The notes beneath the pieces are model-generated. The model saw nothing but the letters and a program-made list of their open reading frames with translations. It had not been told where the DNA came from and searched no databases. A stretch of 64,000 nt of DNA. It comes from Bradyrhizobium manausense. GTDB lineage: Bacteria; Pseudomonadota; Alphaproteobacteria; Rhizobiales; Xanthobacteraceae. Each line of letters starts with the position of its first letter. The stretch's first letter is position 1. Positions 28,747 through 37,886 of the stretch are shown one piece after another. The translations under genes were made by a program, and so were the position numbers. Location of the stretch: assembly GCF_018130615.1 (NCBI RefSeq), contig NZ_JAFCKB010000024.1:1-64000 (forward strand), written 5' to 3'.

Positions 28747-29925
28747 TCAGGCTTCGGGCCGGATCAGCTTGATATCCTGGTCGGCGGCCCAATCGGCGAC
28801 GTCCTCGCGCTTCAGCGCGGTTGCCATCAGATCGGGAAACTGGTCCGGGGTGCAGGCAAAGACGGGGATGCCGAGGCTCGCAACCCTTGCCGATAGCTCG
28901 GTGTCGTAGGAGGGGCGGCCGGTGTCGGTCAGGGCCAGAAGCACGATCACATTGATCCCGCGCGTTACCAGTCGGGCCAGCCGGTCGACCAGCGCATCCG
29001 CATTGCCGCCTTCATAGAGATCGGTGATCAGGATCAGATGCGCCTTTGAGGGCCGCTCGATGCGGTCCTCGCAATAGGCGACGGCGCTGTTGATGTCGGT
29101 GCCACCGCCGAGCTGGACGCCGAACAGCACCTCGACGGGATCGGCGAGCTCCTCGGTCAGGTCCACGATCGCGGTGTCGAAACAGACGAGCTTGGTCGCG
29201 ACAACAGGAAGCGAGGCCATCACCGCCGCAAAGATCGAGGCGTAGACGACGGACGTCGCCATCGATCCAGACTGGTCGACGCACAGAATGACTTCCTCGA
29301 GATCGACGATGCGACGCTGCTGGCGCAGGAAGCCGATCAACCGTTCCGGCACCACGGTGCGATGCTCCGGCTGATAGTGGCGCAGATTGGCCTTGATGGT
29401 GCGCGGCCAGTCGATGTCGGCAAAGCGCGGGCGGTTGGTCCGCAGCGAGCGGTTCAGCGCGCCGCGGACTGCGTCCGTTGTGCGCCGCTCGAGCCGCTCC
29501 ATCAGCTCGGCCACCACCTTGGCGATCACGATCCGCGCGGTATCCTTGGTCTTCTCCGGCATCACGCCGCGCAGTGCGACCAGATCGGCGATCAGGTTTA
29601 CGTCGGCTTCGACGGTTGCGAGGAATTCGGGCTCGAGCAGCATCTGGCGCAACCCCTTGCGCTCGAAGGCGTCTTTCTGGATCACCTGAACCACGGGGGC
29701 AGGGAAGAACTCCCTGATGTCGCCAAGCCACTTCGCGACACGCGGTGCCGAGCCGCCGAGACCGCCGCGCCCCTTCTTCGGCGCGTCGTCGCCATTGCCG
29801 TATAGTGCCGTCAAGGCCTCGGACATGCGGCGGTCGCTGTCGGACAGTGCGGTGGCGCCTTCCTCATCTGCGTCAACGCCGAGGGCCAGCGTCCAGCGGC
29901 GATTGCGCTCGTCGGTCTCGCTCAT
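28747..29925 (-). CDS. VWA-domain protein of the MoxR/DUF5682 operon
   Basis: This 392-residue cytoplasmic protein has a helical N-terminal half and a C-terminal von Willebrand factor A domain. The metal-dependent adhesion site is complete: DQSGS at residues 217-221, Thr276 in GGGTD, and Asp302 in LITDLYEGG. Such VWA proteins act with MoxR-type AAA ATPases to assemble or remodel partner proteins. It is the last gene of a five-gene operon; its start overlaps the DUF5682 stop by four bases. Substrate unknown. Confidence 0.88.
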   Translation of the reverse strand: MSETDERNRRWTLALGVDADEEGATALSDSDRRMSEALTALYGNGDDAPKKGRGGLGGSAPRVAKWLGDIREFFPAPVVQVIQKDAFERKGLRQMLLEPEFLATVEADVNLIADLVALRGVMPEKTKDTARIVIAKVVAELMERLERRTTDAVRGALNRSLRTNRPRFADIDWPRTIKANLRHYQPEHRTVVPERLIGFLRQQRRIVDLEEVILCVDQSGSMATSVVYASIFAAVMASLPVVATKLVCFDTAIVDLTEELADPVEVLFGVQLGGGTDINSAVAYCEDRIERPSKAHLILITDLYEGGNADALVDRLARLVTRGINVIVLLALTDTGRPSYDTELSARVASLGIPVFACTPDQFPDLMATALKREDVADWAADQDIKLIRPEA

Positions 29926-32147
29926 CGGGGGACTCCGGCATTGAGCAGCGCGATCACGCGCGCCTCGTGCTGCGGCCAGATGGCGGCGGCATCCGGGATG
30001 AGCCGATATCCCTTCGCGCCACCGGCGTTCCGCGCAAACAACGCGTTCATCAGCCGCCTGCGCTCGTTCCGGTCCAAGGCCGAGAAGACACGGCGGAACA
30101 GCGGCAGGCTGGCGGTAAAGGCCTCATCGTCGAGTGACAGTAGCCAGCCATCCACGGCGCCGCGCAATGCCGCATCGTGAATCAGGCGCTGGCCCGCACC
30201 CTCAAAGAAGCCCTCGAAGAAACCCGCTGCCGCGGCAACCGGCGTGCCCGGCGACAGCATCCGCGCCAACAGGTTGGACGTCTGATCGACGGCCAACAAC
30301 TCGGCCTCGTAGAGCAGCCGCGCTGCGGTGCCGGCGATCAGCCTTGTGGTCTGATCGTCGTGCAGCAGGGCCGTCAGCGCCTCGCGCCATTTGGCGACGA
30401 TTTCGGTTTCGAGCTGGGCAAGCTGGATCGCGGAATCACCGGCGAGGATCGCACCGCGCAGCTTGGCGGCCGCCGGCACATCCAGATTGCGCGCGGCGTA
30501 GGGCAAAGCGAGTGCGGCCTGCACGACGATCCGGGGCATCAAGGCCGCCAGATGCTCAACGGTGCCGGCGCGCGCCTCGCCATAGCGCAGGATGTCGGCC
30601 ATCGGCGGTATCGCGTCGAGCAGAGCTTGACCGTCGCTGGTGAGAGCCGCCTTGGTCTCGAGCGCAGCGATGCCGGATTCGGTGGCGCGCGGCAGATCGG
30701 CGATCATGGCGTCGCGCACGAGGCCCGCCAGCGCGCCGAGCTCGGTCTCCTTGCCCATTGCCTCGATCAGGCGGCTGGCGGCAGCTTCCATGATGGTCGA
30801 GCCATAGAGCAGGTTCTCGACCAGCCGCACCGCGAATTCCGGCTCCCAGCGCAATTGCCAGTTCTCGCGGAACGTTCCACGGCTGCGGCCCGCATCCGTC
30901 AGGCGTCCCCAGGGCACGTCGAGCGCGTTGAGCCGGTGCAGCAGCGTCGAACGCATCAACCCGCTCTCGCTGCGCAAATCGAGCGTCAGCGGCCGTTCGA
31001 GCGCTTCCGGCTTCAGCCGCGTCGCCTTCTGCTGGCGCTGAAGGTCTTCCAGCAGCGGCGCCAGCGGCGTCGCCGACGGAATCGATCCGACGCCCGCACC
31101 GACCAGCAACTCGGCGGCGACATCGTTCCACATCGCGCGCTCGCCGTTGCAGAGGCAGGCGATCGCCGCTTCGCGCAACTCCTCGAAGCCGGGCGAGGGC
31201 CGCTCGCGCAGTGCCGCGAGCGCCACGCCGAGACGTTGCGCCTCGATTACCGAGGCGGTCGAGACGAAATGACCACGCTCGCGCAGCACACGCGTCACCT
31301 TGGCGAGCCAAAGCGCGGCGCGATCGCCCTCGCGCGTCTCCCAGAGATGCGCGCACCAGCCGGGCGCGACGACGCCTGCGCCATAGCCGCTCGCGCGTGC
31401 CAGGCGCGGGGCAGTCCACGGCGCCCATGTGGCCTTGATCTTTGCCTTCGGCCGGCCCTTGAGCAATTCGCGGTCGGCCGCAAGGCTGCGACGCTCCGCG
31501 AGCGCCGGCACATGCCAGGCGCCGCAGACCACGGCGATCGCACCATCGCACTCCTTCGCTGACTTGGCGATCTCGATCCGCATATGGGCTTCGCGCGCAG
31601 CCTCGCGGGCGGTGAGCAGCTTTGCCTCGGCGCGCAGTGCCGTCATCGCATCGGCAACGGCAGTGAAAACCGGCCCCGATGCGGGATTTTCCTCGATGAC
31701 GTCGGACCACCAGGATTCGCCGTCGTCATAACCGGCGGCGGTCGCGAGCGCCCCGATCGGATCGTAGCTGATGGGATCGTCGTCGGCCTTCGTCGCGATC
31801 TCTTCCGCGATCTCGCTCGCAGCGACGCCCAGCCGGTCGGATGCCGGCAAGTCGATGAATCGTAATGCTGCGCCCTGGCGCACCGCCCAGCGCGTGGCCT
31901 GACATTCCGGCGAATACTCGGCAAAGGGAAAGAAGCTCGCATTGGCCGGATTGTCTTCGGCATAGGTGAGCAGCGCCACCGGCGTCACCATCTCGGGGTC
32001 GGCGAGCATGGGCAGCAGCTCGGAGGCATCCGACGGCCCTTCGATCAACACCATGATCGGCTTCAGCGCATCGAGCGCTTCCACCAGCCGCCGCGCCGAT
32101 CCCGGCCCATGATGCCGGATACCGAACAGATGGATGTCGCCGGCCAT
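29922..32147 (-). CDS. DUF5682 family protein
   Basis: This 741-residue protein of unknown function is encoded in the MoxR-VWA operon. The N-terminal 220 residues carry IRHHGPGSARRL (10-21), LIEGP (34-38, Glu36) and CGAWHVPAL (208-216). These recall the His/Glu motifs of the TraB/EreA/ChaN-like superfamily, which includes hydrolases and haem binders; that link is my inference. The remaining 500 residues are helical and Ala/Leu-rich. Its start is four bases after the AAA gene stop, implying translational coupling. No membrane helix or signal peptide is seen. Confidence 0.85.
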   Translation of the reverse strand: MAGDIHLFGIRHHGPGSARRLVEALDALKPIMVLIEGPSDASELLPMLADPEMVTPVALLTYAEDNPANASFFPFAEYSPECQATRWAVRQGAALRFIDLPASDRLGVAASEIAEEIATKADDDPISYDPIGALATAAGYDDGESWWSDVIEENPASGPVFTAVADAMTALRAEAKLLTAREAAREAHMRIEIAKSAKECDGAIAVVCGAWHVPALAERRSLAADRELLKGRPKAKIKATWAPWTAPRLARASGYGAGVVAPGWCAHLWETREGDRAALWLAKVTRVLRERGHFVSTASVIEAQRLGVALAALRERPSPGFEELREAAIACLCNGERAMWNDVAAELLVGAGVGSIPSATPLAPLLEDLQRQQKATRLKPEALERPLTLDLRSESGLMRSTLLHRLNALDVPWGRLTDAGRSRGTFRENWQLRWEPEFAVRLVENLLYGSTIMEAAASRLIEAMGKETELGALAGLVRDAMIADLPRATESGIAALETKAALTSDGQALLDAIPPMADILRYGEARAGTVEHLAALMPRIVVQAALALPYAARNLDVPAAAKLRGAILAGDSAIQLAQLETEIVAKWREALTALLHDDQTTRLIAGTAARLLYEAELLAVDQTSNLLARMLSPGTPVAAAAGFFEGFFEGAGQRLIHDAALRGAVDGWLLSLDDEAFTASLPLFRRVFSALDRNERRRLMNALFARNAGGAKGYRLIPDAAAIWPQHEARVIALLNAGVPR

Positions 32148-32151
32148 GATG

Positions 32152-33228
32152 TCAGATCAGATCGGTCAGCGAAGCATAGTAGCCTTCGAAGCCGCGCTTC
32201 TTCTTCAGCACGGTCTCGAGATATTCGCCGAGCACGGCCGTGTCCTGCACGGGGTCCTTCACCACTGCGCCGATCATGTTGCTGGCGAGCGTTTCCGGGG
32301 TCAGCTTGCCGTCGTTGAAGAAGGTCGCCTGGCTGATGCCGCCGACCATCACTGCGATCGCTTCGGCGGTCGAGAGACCGCCGGAGGGAGATTTTAGCGC
32401 GACCTTGCCGTCCTCGGTCGAGCCCGAGCGGAGCTCGCGGAAGATCGCGACCACCCGCGCCACTTCGTCGGCCACGTTCTTTGGTGCTGGAAGATCGAGG
32501 TTCTGCGCCATTTCGCTGACACGCTTGACGACGATCGACACTTCCTCCTCGGCGCTGTCGGGCAGTGGCAGGACGACGACGTTGAAGCGGCGCTTGAGCG
32601 CGGAGGATAGTTCGTTGACACCTTTGTCGCGATTGTTGGCGGTCGCGATGATGTTGAAGCCGCGCTGCGCATAGACCGCGGTGTTGAGCTCCGGGATCGG
32701 CATCATCTTCTCGGACAGCACGGTGATCAGGGTATCCTGCACGTCGCTGCCCATGCGCGTCAGCTCCTCGAAGCGGCAGAGCTTGCCGCCCTCCATCGCG
32801 CGCATCAGCGGTGTTGCGACCAGCGCGTCACGGCTCGGTCCGTGGGCGAGCAGCTGGGCATAGTTCCAGCCGTAGCGGATCTGGTTCTCGTCGGTCCCGG
32901 CCGTGCACTGGATCACGAGCGTGGAGTCGCCGGTGATGCCGGCGGCAAGATGCTCGGAGACCCACGATTTCGCCGTGCCGGGCACGCCGAGCAGCAGCAG
33001 CGCGCGATCGGTCGCAAGCGTCGCGACCGCTGTCTCGATCAGTCGTTTGTCGCCGACATATTTCGGCGTGACCACCGTGCCATCGACTGCCTTGCCGCCC
33101 ATCAGATAGGTCACGACCTGACGCGGCGAGAGGGCCCAGCCGGGCGGGCGATGGCCGTCGCCTGCCGCGAGTGCCTTCAGCTCGGCCGCAAAGCTGTCCT
33201 CGGCGGGCAACCGCAGTTTCTCGCTCAT
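32152..33228 (-). CDS. MoxR-like AAA ATPase
   Basis: This 358-residue AAA+ ATPase has Walker A GVPGTAKS at residues 81-88. The Walker B region reads KLCRFEEL, with Glu-Glu (154-155) where Asp-Glu is usual. Sensor 1 lies in ATANNRD and the arginine-finger segment is LKRRFN. The C-terminal lid includes SGGLSTAEAIAV. It is expected to act as a hexameric chaperone with the VWA protein encoded two genes downstream. Its start overlaps the DUF5691 stop by four bases. Confidence 0.9.
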   Translation of the reverse strand: MSEKLRLPAEDSFAAELKALAAGDGHRPPGWALSPRQVVTYLMGGKAVDGTVVTPKYVGDKRLIETAVATLATDRALLLLGVPGTAKSWVSEHLAAGITGDSTLVIQCTAGTDENQIRYGWNYAQLLAHGPSRDALVATPLMRAMEGGKLCRFEELTRMGSDVQDTLITVLSEKMMPIPELNTAVYAQRGFNIIATANNRDKGVNELSSALKRRFNVVVLPLPDSAEEEVSIVVKRVSEMAQNLDLPAPKNVADEVARVVAIFRELRSGSTEDGKVALKSPSGGLSTAEAIAVMVGGISQATFFNDGKLTPETLASNMIGAVVKDPVQDTAVLGEYLETVLKKKRGFEGYYASLTDLI

Positions 33229-34655
33229 GGTTTCTCTCCATTATCGTCCAACGCGGCGTTGAGCCGCAGCATGTCGAGGCGCGGGTCGCCTTGCAGCAGG
33301 CCCGCAGCCGTCAGGCGCTGCAAGGTCTGCTGCGCCGCCGTGCGCGAGGCGAGCAGGCCCAGAGCCTGAAATTCTGCAACATGGTCCGACGGCTTCGCGT
33401 CGTCGCGCCGAAGCTCGGCCAGTAGCTTGGCGCCAGCGGGTGCCGACAGCAGATCGTCCAGGCGCGCAGCCGCGCCGGCGATCACCCGCGCCATGTCGAA
33501 GCCGATGCCGTGTGCGCGCAGACGAGCCGACGCAAACCTGGCTCGGTCGGCGGGTGTAAGGCGCGGTGCGAGCGCCACGATGAGACCGGTCGCGTCGTGC
33601 TCGCTGACGATCCCGGCTGCCTGCGCAAGCTGGGCGTCGGTGCCGGTCTCCACAATCAATTTGATCAGCCCGGTGTCGGCCGCGGGGTCCACGTTCCAGT
33701 CCCAGGCATCGATCAAATCCTGCGGGCCGAGGCCGAGCGCGCCCGAGAACGACATCAGATCGGTGCCGTCGAGCAGGGCTTTTCGGCGCTGCCACTGCGC
33801 CGGTGTCTTCGGAGACTCGATCTGGACCACGCGGGAGCGACGCAGCAGCCCCTTCGTCTTGACCGAGAAGTAGCCGGCGAGCTCCGCGATATCTTCTCCT
33901 GCGGCGGGACCATGGCCGAGGCGCGCCAGCATGGATGTTGCGAGCGCTTTCACCTTCGGTGCGCGATCGTTCGCCGCCAGACCTTCGAGAAAGGCAACGT
34001 CGTCACCGGACAATCGCTCCGACAGCAGGGACAACAGGCGCAGCCGCGCATCGGCGCTCTCGCTGCCGAGCTTTGCTTCGAGCAGCGCGCGCGCCGCTGA
34101 CGGATCGCGCTGCCTCAGCATGATCAACGCGGCCTTGCGTGCGGCCGGCCAAAAGTCCTCCCAGTTTTCTGCTGTGAGCTGGTCGCCGGCCTGTCGTCGC
34201 GTCGTCTCGCCGGATGCGGCGGATGCGCTCCAGTCGCGCCACGCGGCATAGATATCGGGCGCGTCCTCGTCGCTTGCGTCCGGTATCCAGTCGGCGGGAT
34301 GTGTCGTCCAGCCGCGCGCGACGAGGAAGTGGATGAACTCGGTTCTGGAAGCTCCGTCCTTGCTCGTCGCAAGGATCCGCCGCACCAACGGTCGCAATGC
34401 CTCGTGCACGGTCGGCAGTCCGAGTGTTGGAATGTCGGGTAGCACGCGCAGCACAGGCGGCGGTTCGGCCGTCACGATCGCGCCGAGGAACTGGCCCGAC
34501 AGCGCGAGTAGTCGCAACTCGGCCTCGACGGGATCGTCGCCGAGCTCGGTGCGCCAGAAGGACGCGACAGGGGCGGCGGTCGAGCCCATGGTCCAGCGCG
34601 TCACGACTGCGCCCATCGCCTCGAAGATCGCTTCGGCATCGGCGGTTTCAGTCAT
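33225..34655 (-). CDS. DUF5691 family protein
   Basis: This 476-residue, Ala/Leu/Arg-rich, mainly helical protein probably forms a repeat (HEAT-like) solenoid; residues about 195-265 look like short helical repeats. The family is known only from operons of this type. ATG 34655 (MTETADAEAIFEAMG) is preferred over 34691. It overlaps the end of the SWIM gene by eight bases and the start of the AAA gene by four, so translation is coupled. No catalytic motif was recognised; a scaffold role is inferred. Confidence 0.82.
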   Translation of the reverse strand: MTETADAEAIFEAMGAVVTRWTMGSTAAPVASFWRTELGDDPVEAELRLLALSGQFLGAIVTAEPPPVLRVLPDIPTLGLPTVHEALRPLVRRILATSKDGASRTEFIHFLVARGWTTHPADWIPDASDEDAPDIYAAWRDWSASAASGETTRRQAGDQLTAENWEDFWPAARKAALIMLRQRDPSAARALLEAKLGSESADARLRLLSLLSERLSGDDVAFLEGLAANDRAPKVKALATSMLARLGHGPAAGEDIAELAGYFSVKTKGLLRRSRVVQIESPKTPAQWQRRKALLDGTDLMSFSGALGLGPQDLIDAWDWNVDPAADTGLIKLIVETGTDAQLAQAAGIVSEHDATGLIVALAPRLTPADRARFASARLRAHGIGFDMARVIAGAAARLDDLLSAPAGAKLLAELRRDDAKPSDHVAEFQALGLLASRTAAQQTLQRLTAAGLLQGDPRLDMLRLNAALDDNGEKP

Positions 34656-36036
34656 GGCCGCCGATCCGTCCCCAAGGGGACTGTGCGGCAAGGATCGCGA
34701 GCCTGTTGCCCGACCAGATCGCGGCGGTGCGCATCAGCTCCGTGCCGGCCAGCAAGCCCTCCGCGTTGCCTGCGACCGGCAGCGTGGCCGTGCCGTCGGC
34801 TGCTCGCCACCATGTGCCCCCTGAATCGTCTCGTGCGATCCGCCCCCGAGGCAGCAGCAGGGGAATCTCGACGATCCAGGGTTCTGCGAGCAGAGGGCGT
34901 GTCAACGCTTCGCCCAGCGCCATATCAGGCGCGGGCCATTCGGAGTTAAGCATCGCCTCGGCGGCGTCACGCCGGACGAGCAGGGCGCGGAGTGGCTGTT
35001 GCGACGGATAAAAGACGAGCTCGCCCTGAAAGCGCTCGCCGGGCGCAAACACCGAACCGCGCCGTCCGGCGCTTGCGGGAAAAAAGTCGAGCAGCATCGC
35101 GAAGCGCGGACCGCTTGCAGCGAGATTGAGCAGCCACGTGGTTTGCGATACCAGGCCGTCGCGCCGCGTCTGCACCTGCTCGGCGAGCACCTCCCATTGC
35201 GCGTTCACGCGCAACGCCTGCGGATCGGCCAGCACTGTCTCGCGTGTCTCGGTCGTCGCGACGACGCGGCGGATCTCGGCATCGCGCGGCGTGGCGCGGA
35301 AGGCGCGCGCAAGCAGCACCAGCTTGCCGAGTTCGACGACCGCGCCGCTAGGCCGATCGCCCGCGGCCAGCGCGAGCAGACGGGACGGCAGTTCGTCGAT
35401 CCGTCCGGCCAGCACCGCGGCCTTGCCGTCGACCAGACGTGCCGCGATGCGCCGGCATCGCGCTGTGGCATCGTCGATGAAGCCCGATAATCCCATGCGG
35501 AGCTGATCGCCAATCCATTGCTCCAGCGCATCCAGCGCATCGAGGATGGCGCGCTCGGTCTCTTCGTTTCGTTTAGCCGACTGCGCCTCGCGTCGCGCTG
35601 CATCCTTCGGATCCTCGACGACCTCGGGCTCGACGGCCCGTGCGGCGCGCACATCCTTCTCACCGGCCGGAGCGGCGGTGCTTGCCGGCTTCGCGGCGGA
35701 CGTGCCGCGCCGGCGCCCCAGCCAGTCGCTGACCCAGGCTGGCGTGTCGGCGGGCGCGAACGGCACGATGGCTTCTGCATTGAGCCACAACAGGCCGAGC
35801 ACGTGCTTGCAGGGGAATTTGCGCGACGGACAGGTGCACTTGTTGCCGAGGTCGCGGAGGTCGGCCATCACGCGATAGGGATTGGCGCCGGAGCCCGCGC
35901 ATTCGCCCCAGATCAGTGCGCCGTCCGGGCTGCTGCCGACGCCCGACCATTTGGCCGGCTTGGCAAGGCCGGCAGCCGCCTTGAGAGAGGATTGATCGGT
36001 AGCGAGTTGCTCGACCGCCTTCAGATCAATCGCCAC
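34648..36036 (-). CDS. SWIM zinc-finger protein of the MoxR/VWA operon
   Basis: First gene of the five-gene operon, 462 residues from GTG 36036, which follows TTGGGAAGCC. A SWIM zinc finger C-x-C-x6-C-x-H lies at residues 67-78 (CTCPSRKFPCKH). A charged linker and a mostly helical region with Trp-rich beta stretches follow. SWIM domains bind DNA or proteins, so it may be the recognition subunit. The frame extends to 36282, but that region is Arg/Gly/Cys-rich and overlaps the upstream yjbR gene, so the shorter start is preferred. Confidence 0.85.
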   Translation of the reverse strand: MAIDLKAVEQLATDQSSLKAAAGLAKPAKWSGVGSSPDGALIWGECAGSGANPYRVMADLRDLGNKCTCPSRKFPCKHVLGLLWLNAEAIVPFAPADTPAWVSDWLGRRRGTSAAKPASTAAPAGEKDVRAARAVEPEVVEDPKDAARREAQSAKRNEETERAILDALDALEQWIGDQLRMGLSGFIDDATARCRRIAARLVDGKAAVLAGRIDELPSRLLALAAGDRPSGAVVELGKLVLLARAFRATPRDAEIRRVVATTETRETVLADPQALRVNAQWEVLAEQVQTRRDGLVSQTTWLLNLAASGPRFAMLLDFFPASAGRRGSVFAPGERFQGELVFYPSQQPLRALLVRRDAAEAMLNSEWPAPDMALGEALTRPLLAEPWIVEIPLLLPRGRIARDDSGGTWWRAADGTATLPVAGNAEGLLAGTELMRTAAIWSGNRLAILAAQSPWGRIGGHD

Positions 36037-36134
36037 GCCGGCTTCCCAATTCGAATCCAGGATGGTCAGTATATCGGGGCAGGATGAAAGCTCAATGTCG
36101 CCGCGCGCCGCCGACCGGCTGCACGCGGAGATCG

Positions 36135-36509
36135 TCATTCGAGCCCGGTTTCCGGCGACGCAAGCCCAAGCTGCTTGCGAGCCTTGCGCGTGAGTTTTGC
36201 CACGATCAACGCATGCGCCTGGGCGAGATAGGCCGTCAGCTCCGCGTCCGGCAACGCGTTGTTGCTGACGAGCTGCACCCATTTGGCCCGCGCAAGATAA
36301 GGCGCGGGCCGCGCCAGCCCGTGTTCGATCAGCATGGAATAGGCCAGGTTCGAGACCTTGAACATGTAGCCGCCGGTATCAGCCGTATAACCGCCGCTCA
36401 GCGCGAACATCTTGCCGCCGACCTTGAACACAGAGGTGCCTTCCCATTGCACCACCTTGGTGGCGGCGGGCAGGCGCAAGCAGCGTGTTTCGAACGTTCT
36501 AGGTGTCAT
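36135..36509 (-). CDS. MmcQ/YjbR family protein
   Basis: This 124-residue protein of the MmcQ/YjbR (CyaY-like fold) family is recognised by the opening LPAATKVVQWEGTSVFKVGGKMFAL and the later AKWVQL followed by a helical end. Family members have been suggested to bind DNA, but function is not established. It lies 98 bases upstream of the SWIM gene on the same strand and could be part of the same transcript. Confidence 0.82.
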   Translation of the reverse strand: MTPRTFETRCLRLPAATKVVQWEGTSVFKVGGKMFALSGGYTADTGGYMFKVSNLAYSMLIEHGLARPAPYLARAKWVQLVSNNALPDAELTAYLAQAHALIVAKLTRKARKQLGLASPETGLE

Positions 36510-36584
36510 GCGTTTGCGATCGCAAGGTAGCGGACGGGCCGGCCCCTATGGCAGCATGCGTCGTCCAACAAGGGATGACATGCC

Positions 36585-37136
36585 ATGTCGCGCGTTTCGA
36601 TCAAGACCAGGGGCGATCTGCCGGAAGCACTGCGACCTCTGTGGGACAAGATGACGACCTATGGTGCGTTCGAGAACCAGGCCGGTGTGATGGCGCATCG
36701 CGCGCCGATCTTCAAGCACATGTGGTCTTTGCTGGTCGATCTCGCCAGCGAAGGCATGATCTCGAAGCGGCATCTCGAGCTGGCGCTGGTCACGGTGTCC
36801 TTGCTCAACAAATGCGACTATTGCGTTTCCCACCACGCGCCAAAGCTTGCGGTGCAGGGCGTGTCGGAGGAGGGCACTGCGCGCCTTGTCGACTTCAAGG
36901 ATCATCCGGAGCTCGATGAGCTCGACAAGCTCGTCGTCGAATATGCGATCGCCGTCACCAACAACTGGAACAGGACGCGGGACGAGATCTTTGCCCGTCT
37001 GCGCGTCCATTTCTCGGAAGCACAGATCGTCGAGCTGACTTGGCGCATCGCGCTGTGCGGTGCGTTCAACCGCTTCAACGACATCCTTCAGCTCGAGGTC
37101 GAGCGGGGCGTGCCCACAAGCGAAGCCGCCGAGTAG
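36585..37136 (+). CDS. Carboxymuconolactone decarboxylase-family (AhpD-like) protein
   Basis: This 183-residue, all-helical protein has the AhpD-type redox core C-x2-C-x3-H (Cys77, Cys80, His84) in NKCDYCVSHHAPK. That suggests thiol-peroxidase-type activity rather than decarboxylation. ATG 36585 has only a weak Shine-Dalgarno sequence (AGGGATG) 8 to 14 bases upstream. It is divergent from yjbR and has no peroxiredoxin neighbour. Confidence 0.85.
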   Translation: MSRVSIKTRGDLPEALRPLWDKMTTYGAFENQAGVMAHRAPIFKHMWSLLVDLASEGMISKRHLELALVTVSLLNKCDYCVSHHAPKLAVQGVSEEGTARLVDFKDHPELDELDKLVVEYAIAVTNNWNRTRDEIFARLRVHFSEAQIVELTWRIALCGAFNRFNDILQLEVERGVPTSEAAE

Positions 37137-37188
37137 CACGGCGGCGCGGTAGTGGGGCTCGGTCGGCAGGCGATCACGGATCCGTGAG

Positions 37189-37222
37189 TTGAATCCTAAT
37201 TATCGCAAATTATATCGTAAGA
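37189..37222 (+). promoter_or_regulatory. Promoter and operator-like region of the PadR gene
   Basis: TTGAAT (37189-37194) and TATATC (37211-37216) are 16 bases apart. The -10 overlaps TATCGTAAGATA (37213-37224 region), an imperfect palindrome with TATC/GATA ends. A perfect 12-base palindrome CACGGATCCGTG lies just upstream at 37176-37187. Strong AT bias and position, 30 bases before a good ribosome binding site (AAGAAGGAG), suggest autoregulation by PadR. Confidence 0.45.
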
Positions 37223-37248
37223 TAGGTTTTAAGAAGGAGACGTAAGAT

Positions 37249-37875
37249 ATGTTTAGCAAGCACCGAGAGCACAGAGACTTCCATTTTGGCCACTTCGCCC
37301 ATTTTGGCATGGGCCGGCACGGCGGGCGGCATCGCTTCGGCCGCGGCGGGCATGGCTTTTTCGGGCGCGGCGGCGACGACTTTCCGGGCGCCCGGCGCCT
37401 CGCCTCGCAGGACCTCCAGCTCGTGATCCTGGCTCTGCTCGCCGAGAAGCCGGCGCATGGCTACGAGCTGATCAAGATCATCGAGGAGCGTTCGGAGGGA
37501 TTTTATACGCCGAGCCCCGGAGTGATCTATCCGGCGCTGACCTATCTCGAAGAGGTCGGCCACACGAGCGTCGCGCAGGACGGCGGCCGCAAGCTCTATA
37601 GCATCACGCCGCAGGGCGAGGCACATCTCGCCGAGCAGCGCGGGACGGCCGATGCGATCCTGCAGGCGCTGTCTCGGATCGGACGCCGCATGGACGAGGT
37701 GCGCGAGGCCTTTGCCGGTGTCAGCGATCTCGATGCCGATGCCTCCGACGAGCTGCACCGCGCTCGACACAATCTCAAGCGCGCGCTGCGCAGCAAGCAT
37801 GGCAGCGATTCCGCCGAAGCACGTCGCATCGCCGGGATCCTGGAGCGCGCGGCTGCGGAAATCCTCGGCAAGTGA
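37249..37875 (+). CDS. PadR-family regulator with His-rich N-terminus (YqjI-like)
   Basis: This 208-residue regulator has a 50-residue N-terminal extension with eight histidines among residues 5-35 in a Gly/Phe/Arg background. The PadR winged helix follows (about 52-130), with AHGYELIKIIEER and TPSPGVIYPALTYLEEVG. The C-terminal helical domain mediates dimerisation. The layout matches E. coli YqjI, whose His-rich extension senses nickel, so metal sensing is a fair inference. It probably forms an operon with the methyltransferase gene that starts 12 bases after its stop. Confidence 0.88.
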   Translation: MFSKHREHRDFHFGHFAHFGMGRHGGRHRFGRGGHGFFGRGGDDFPGARRLASQDLQLVILALLAEKPAHGYELIKIIEERSEGFYTPSPGVIYPALTYLEEVGHTSVAQDGGRKLYSITPQGEAHLAEQRGTADAILQALSRIGRRMDEVREAFAGVSDLDADASDELHRARHNLKRALRSKHGSDSAEARRIAGILERAAAEILGK

Positions 37876-37886
37876 AGGGGGCCCGC

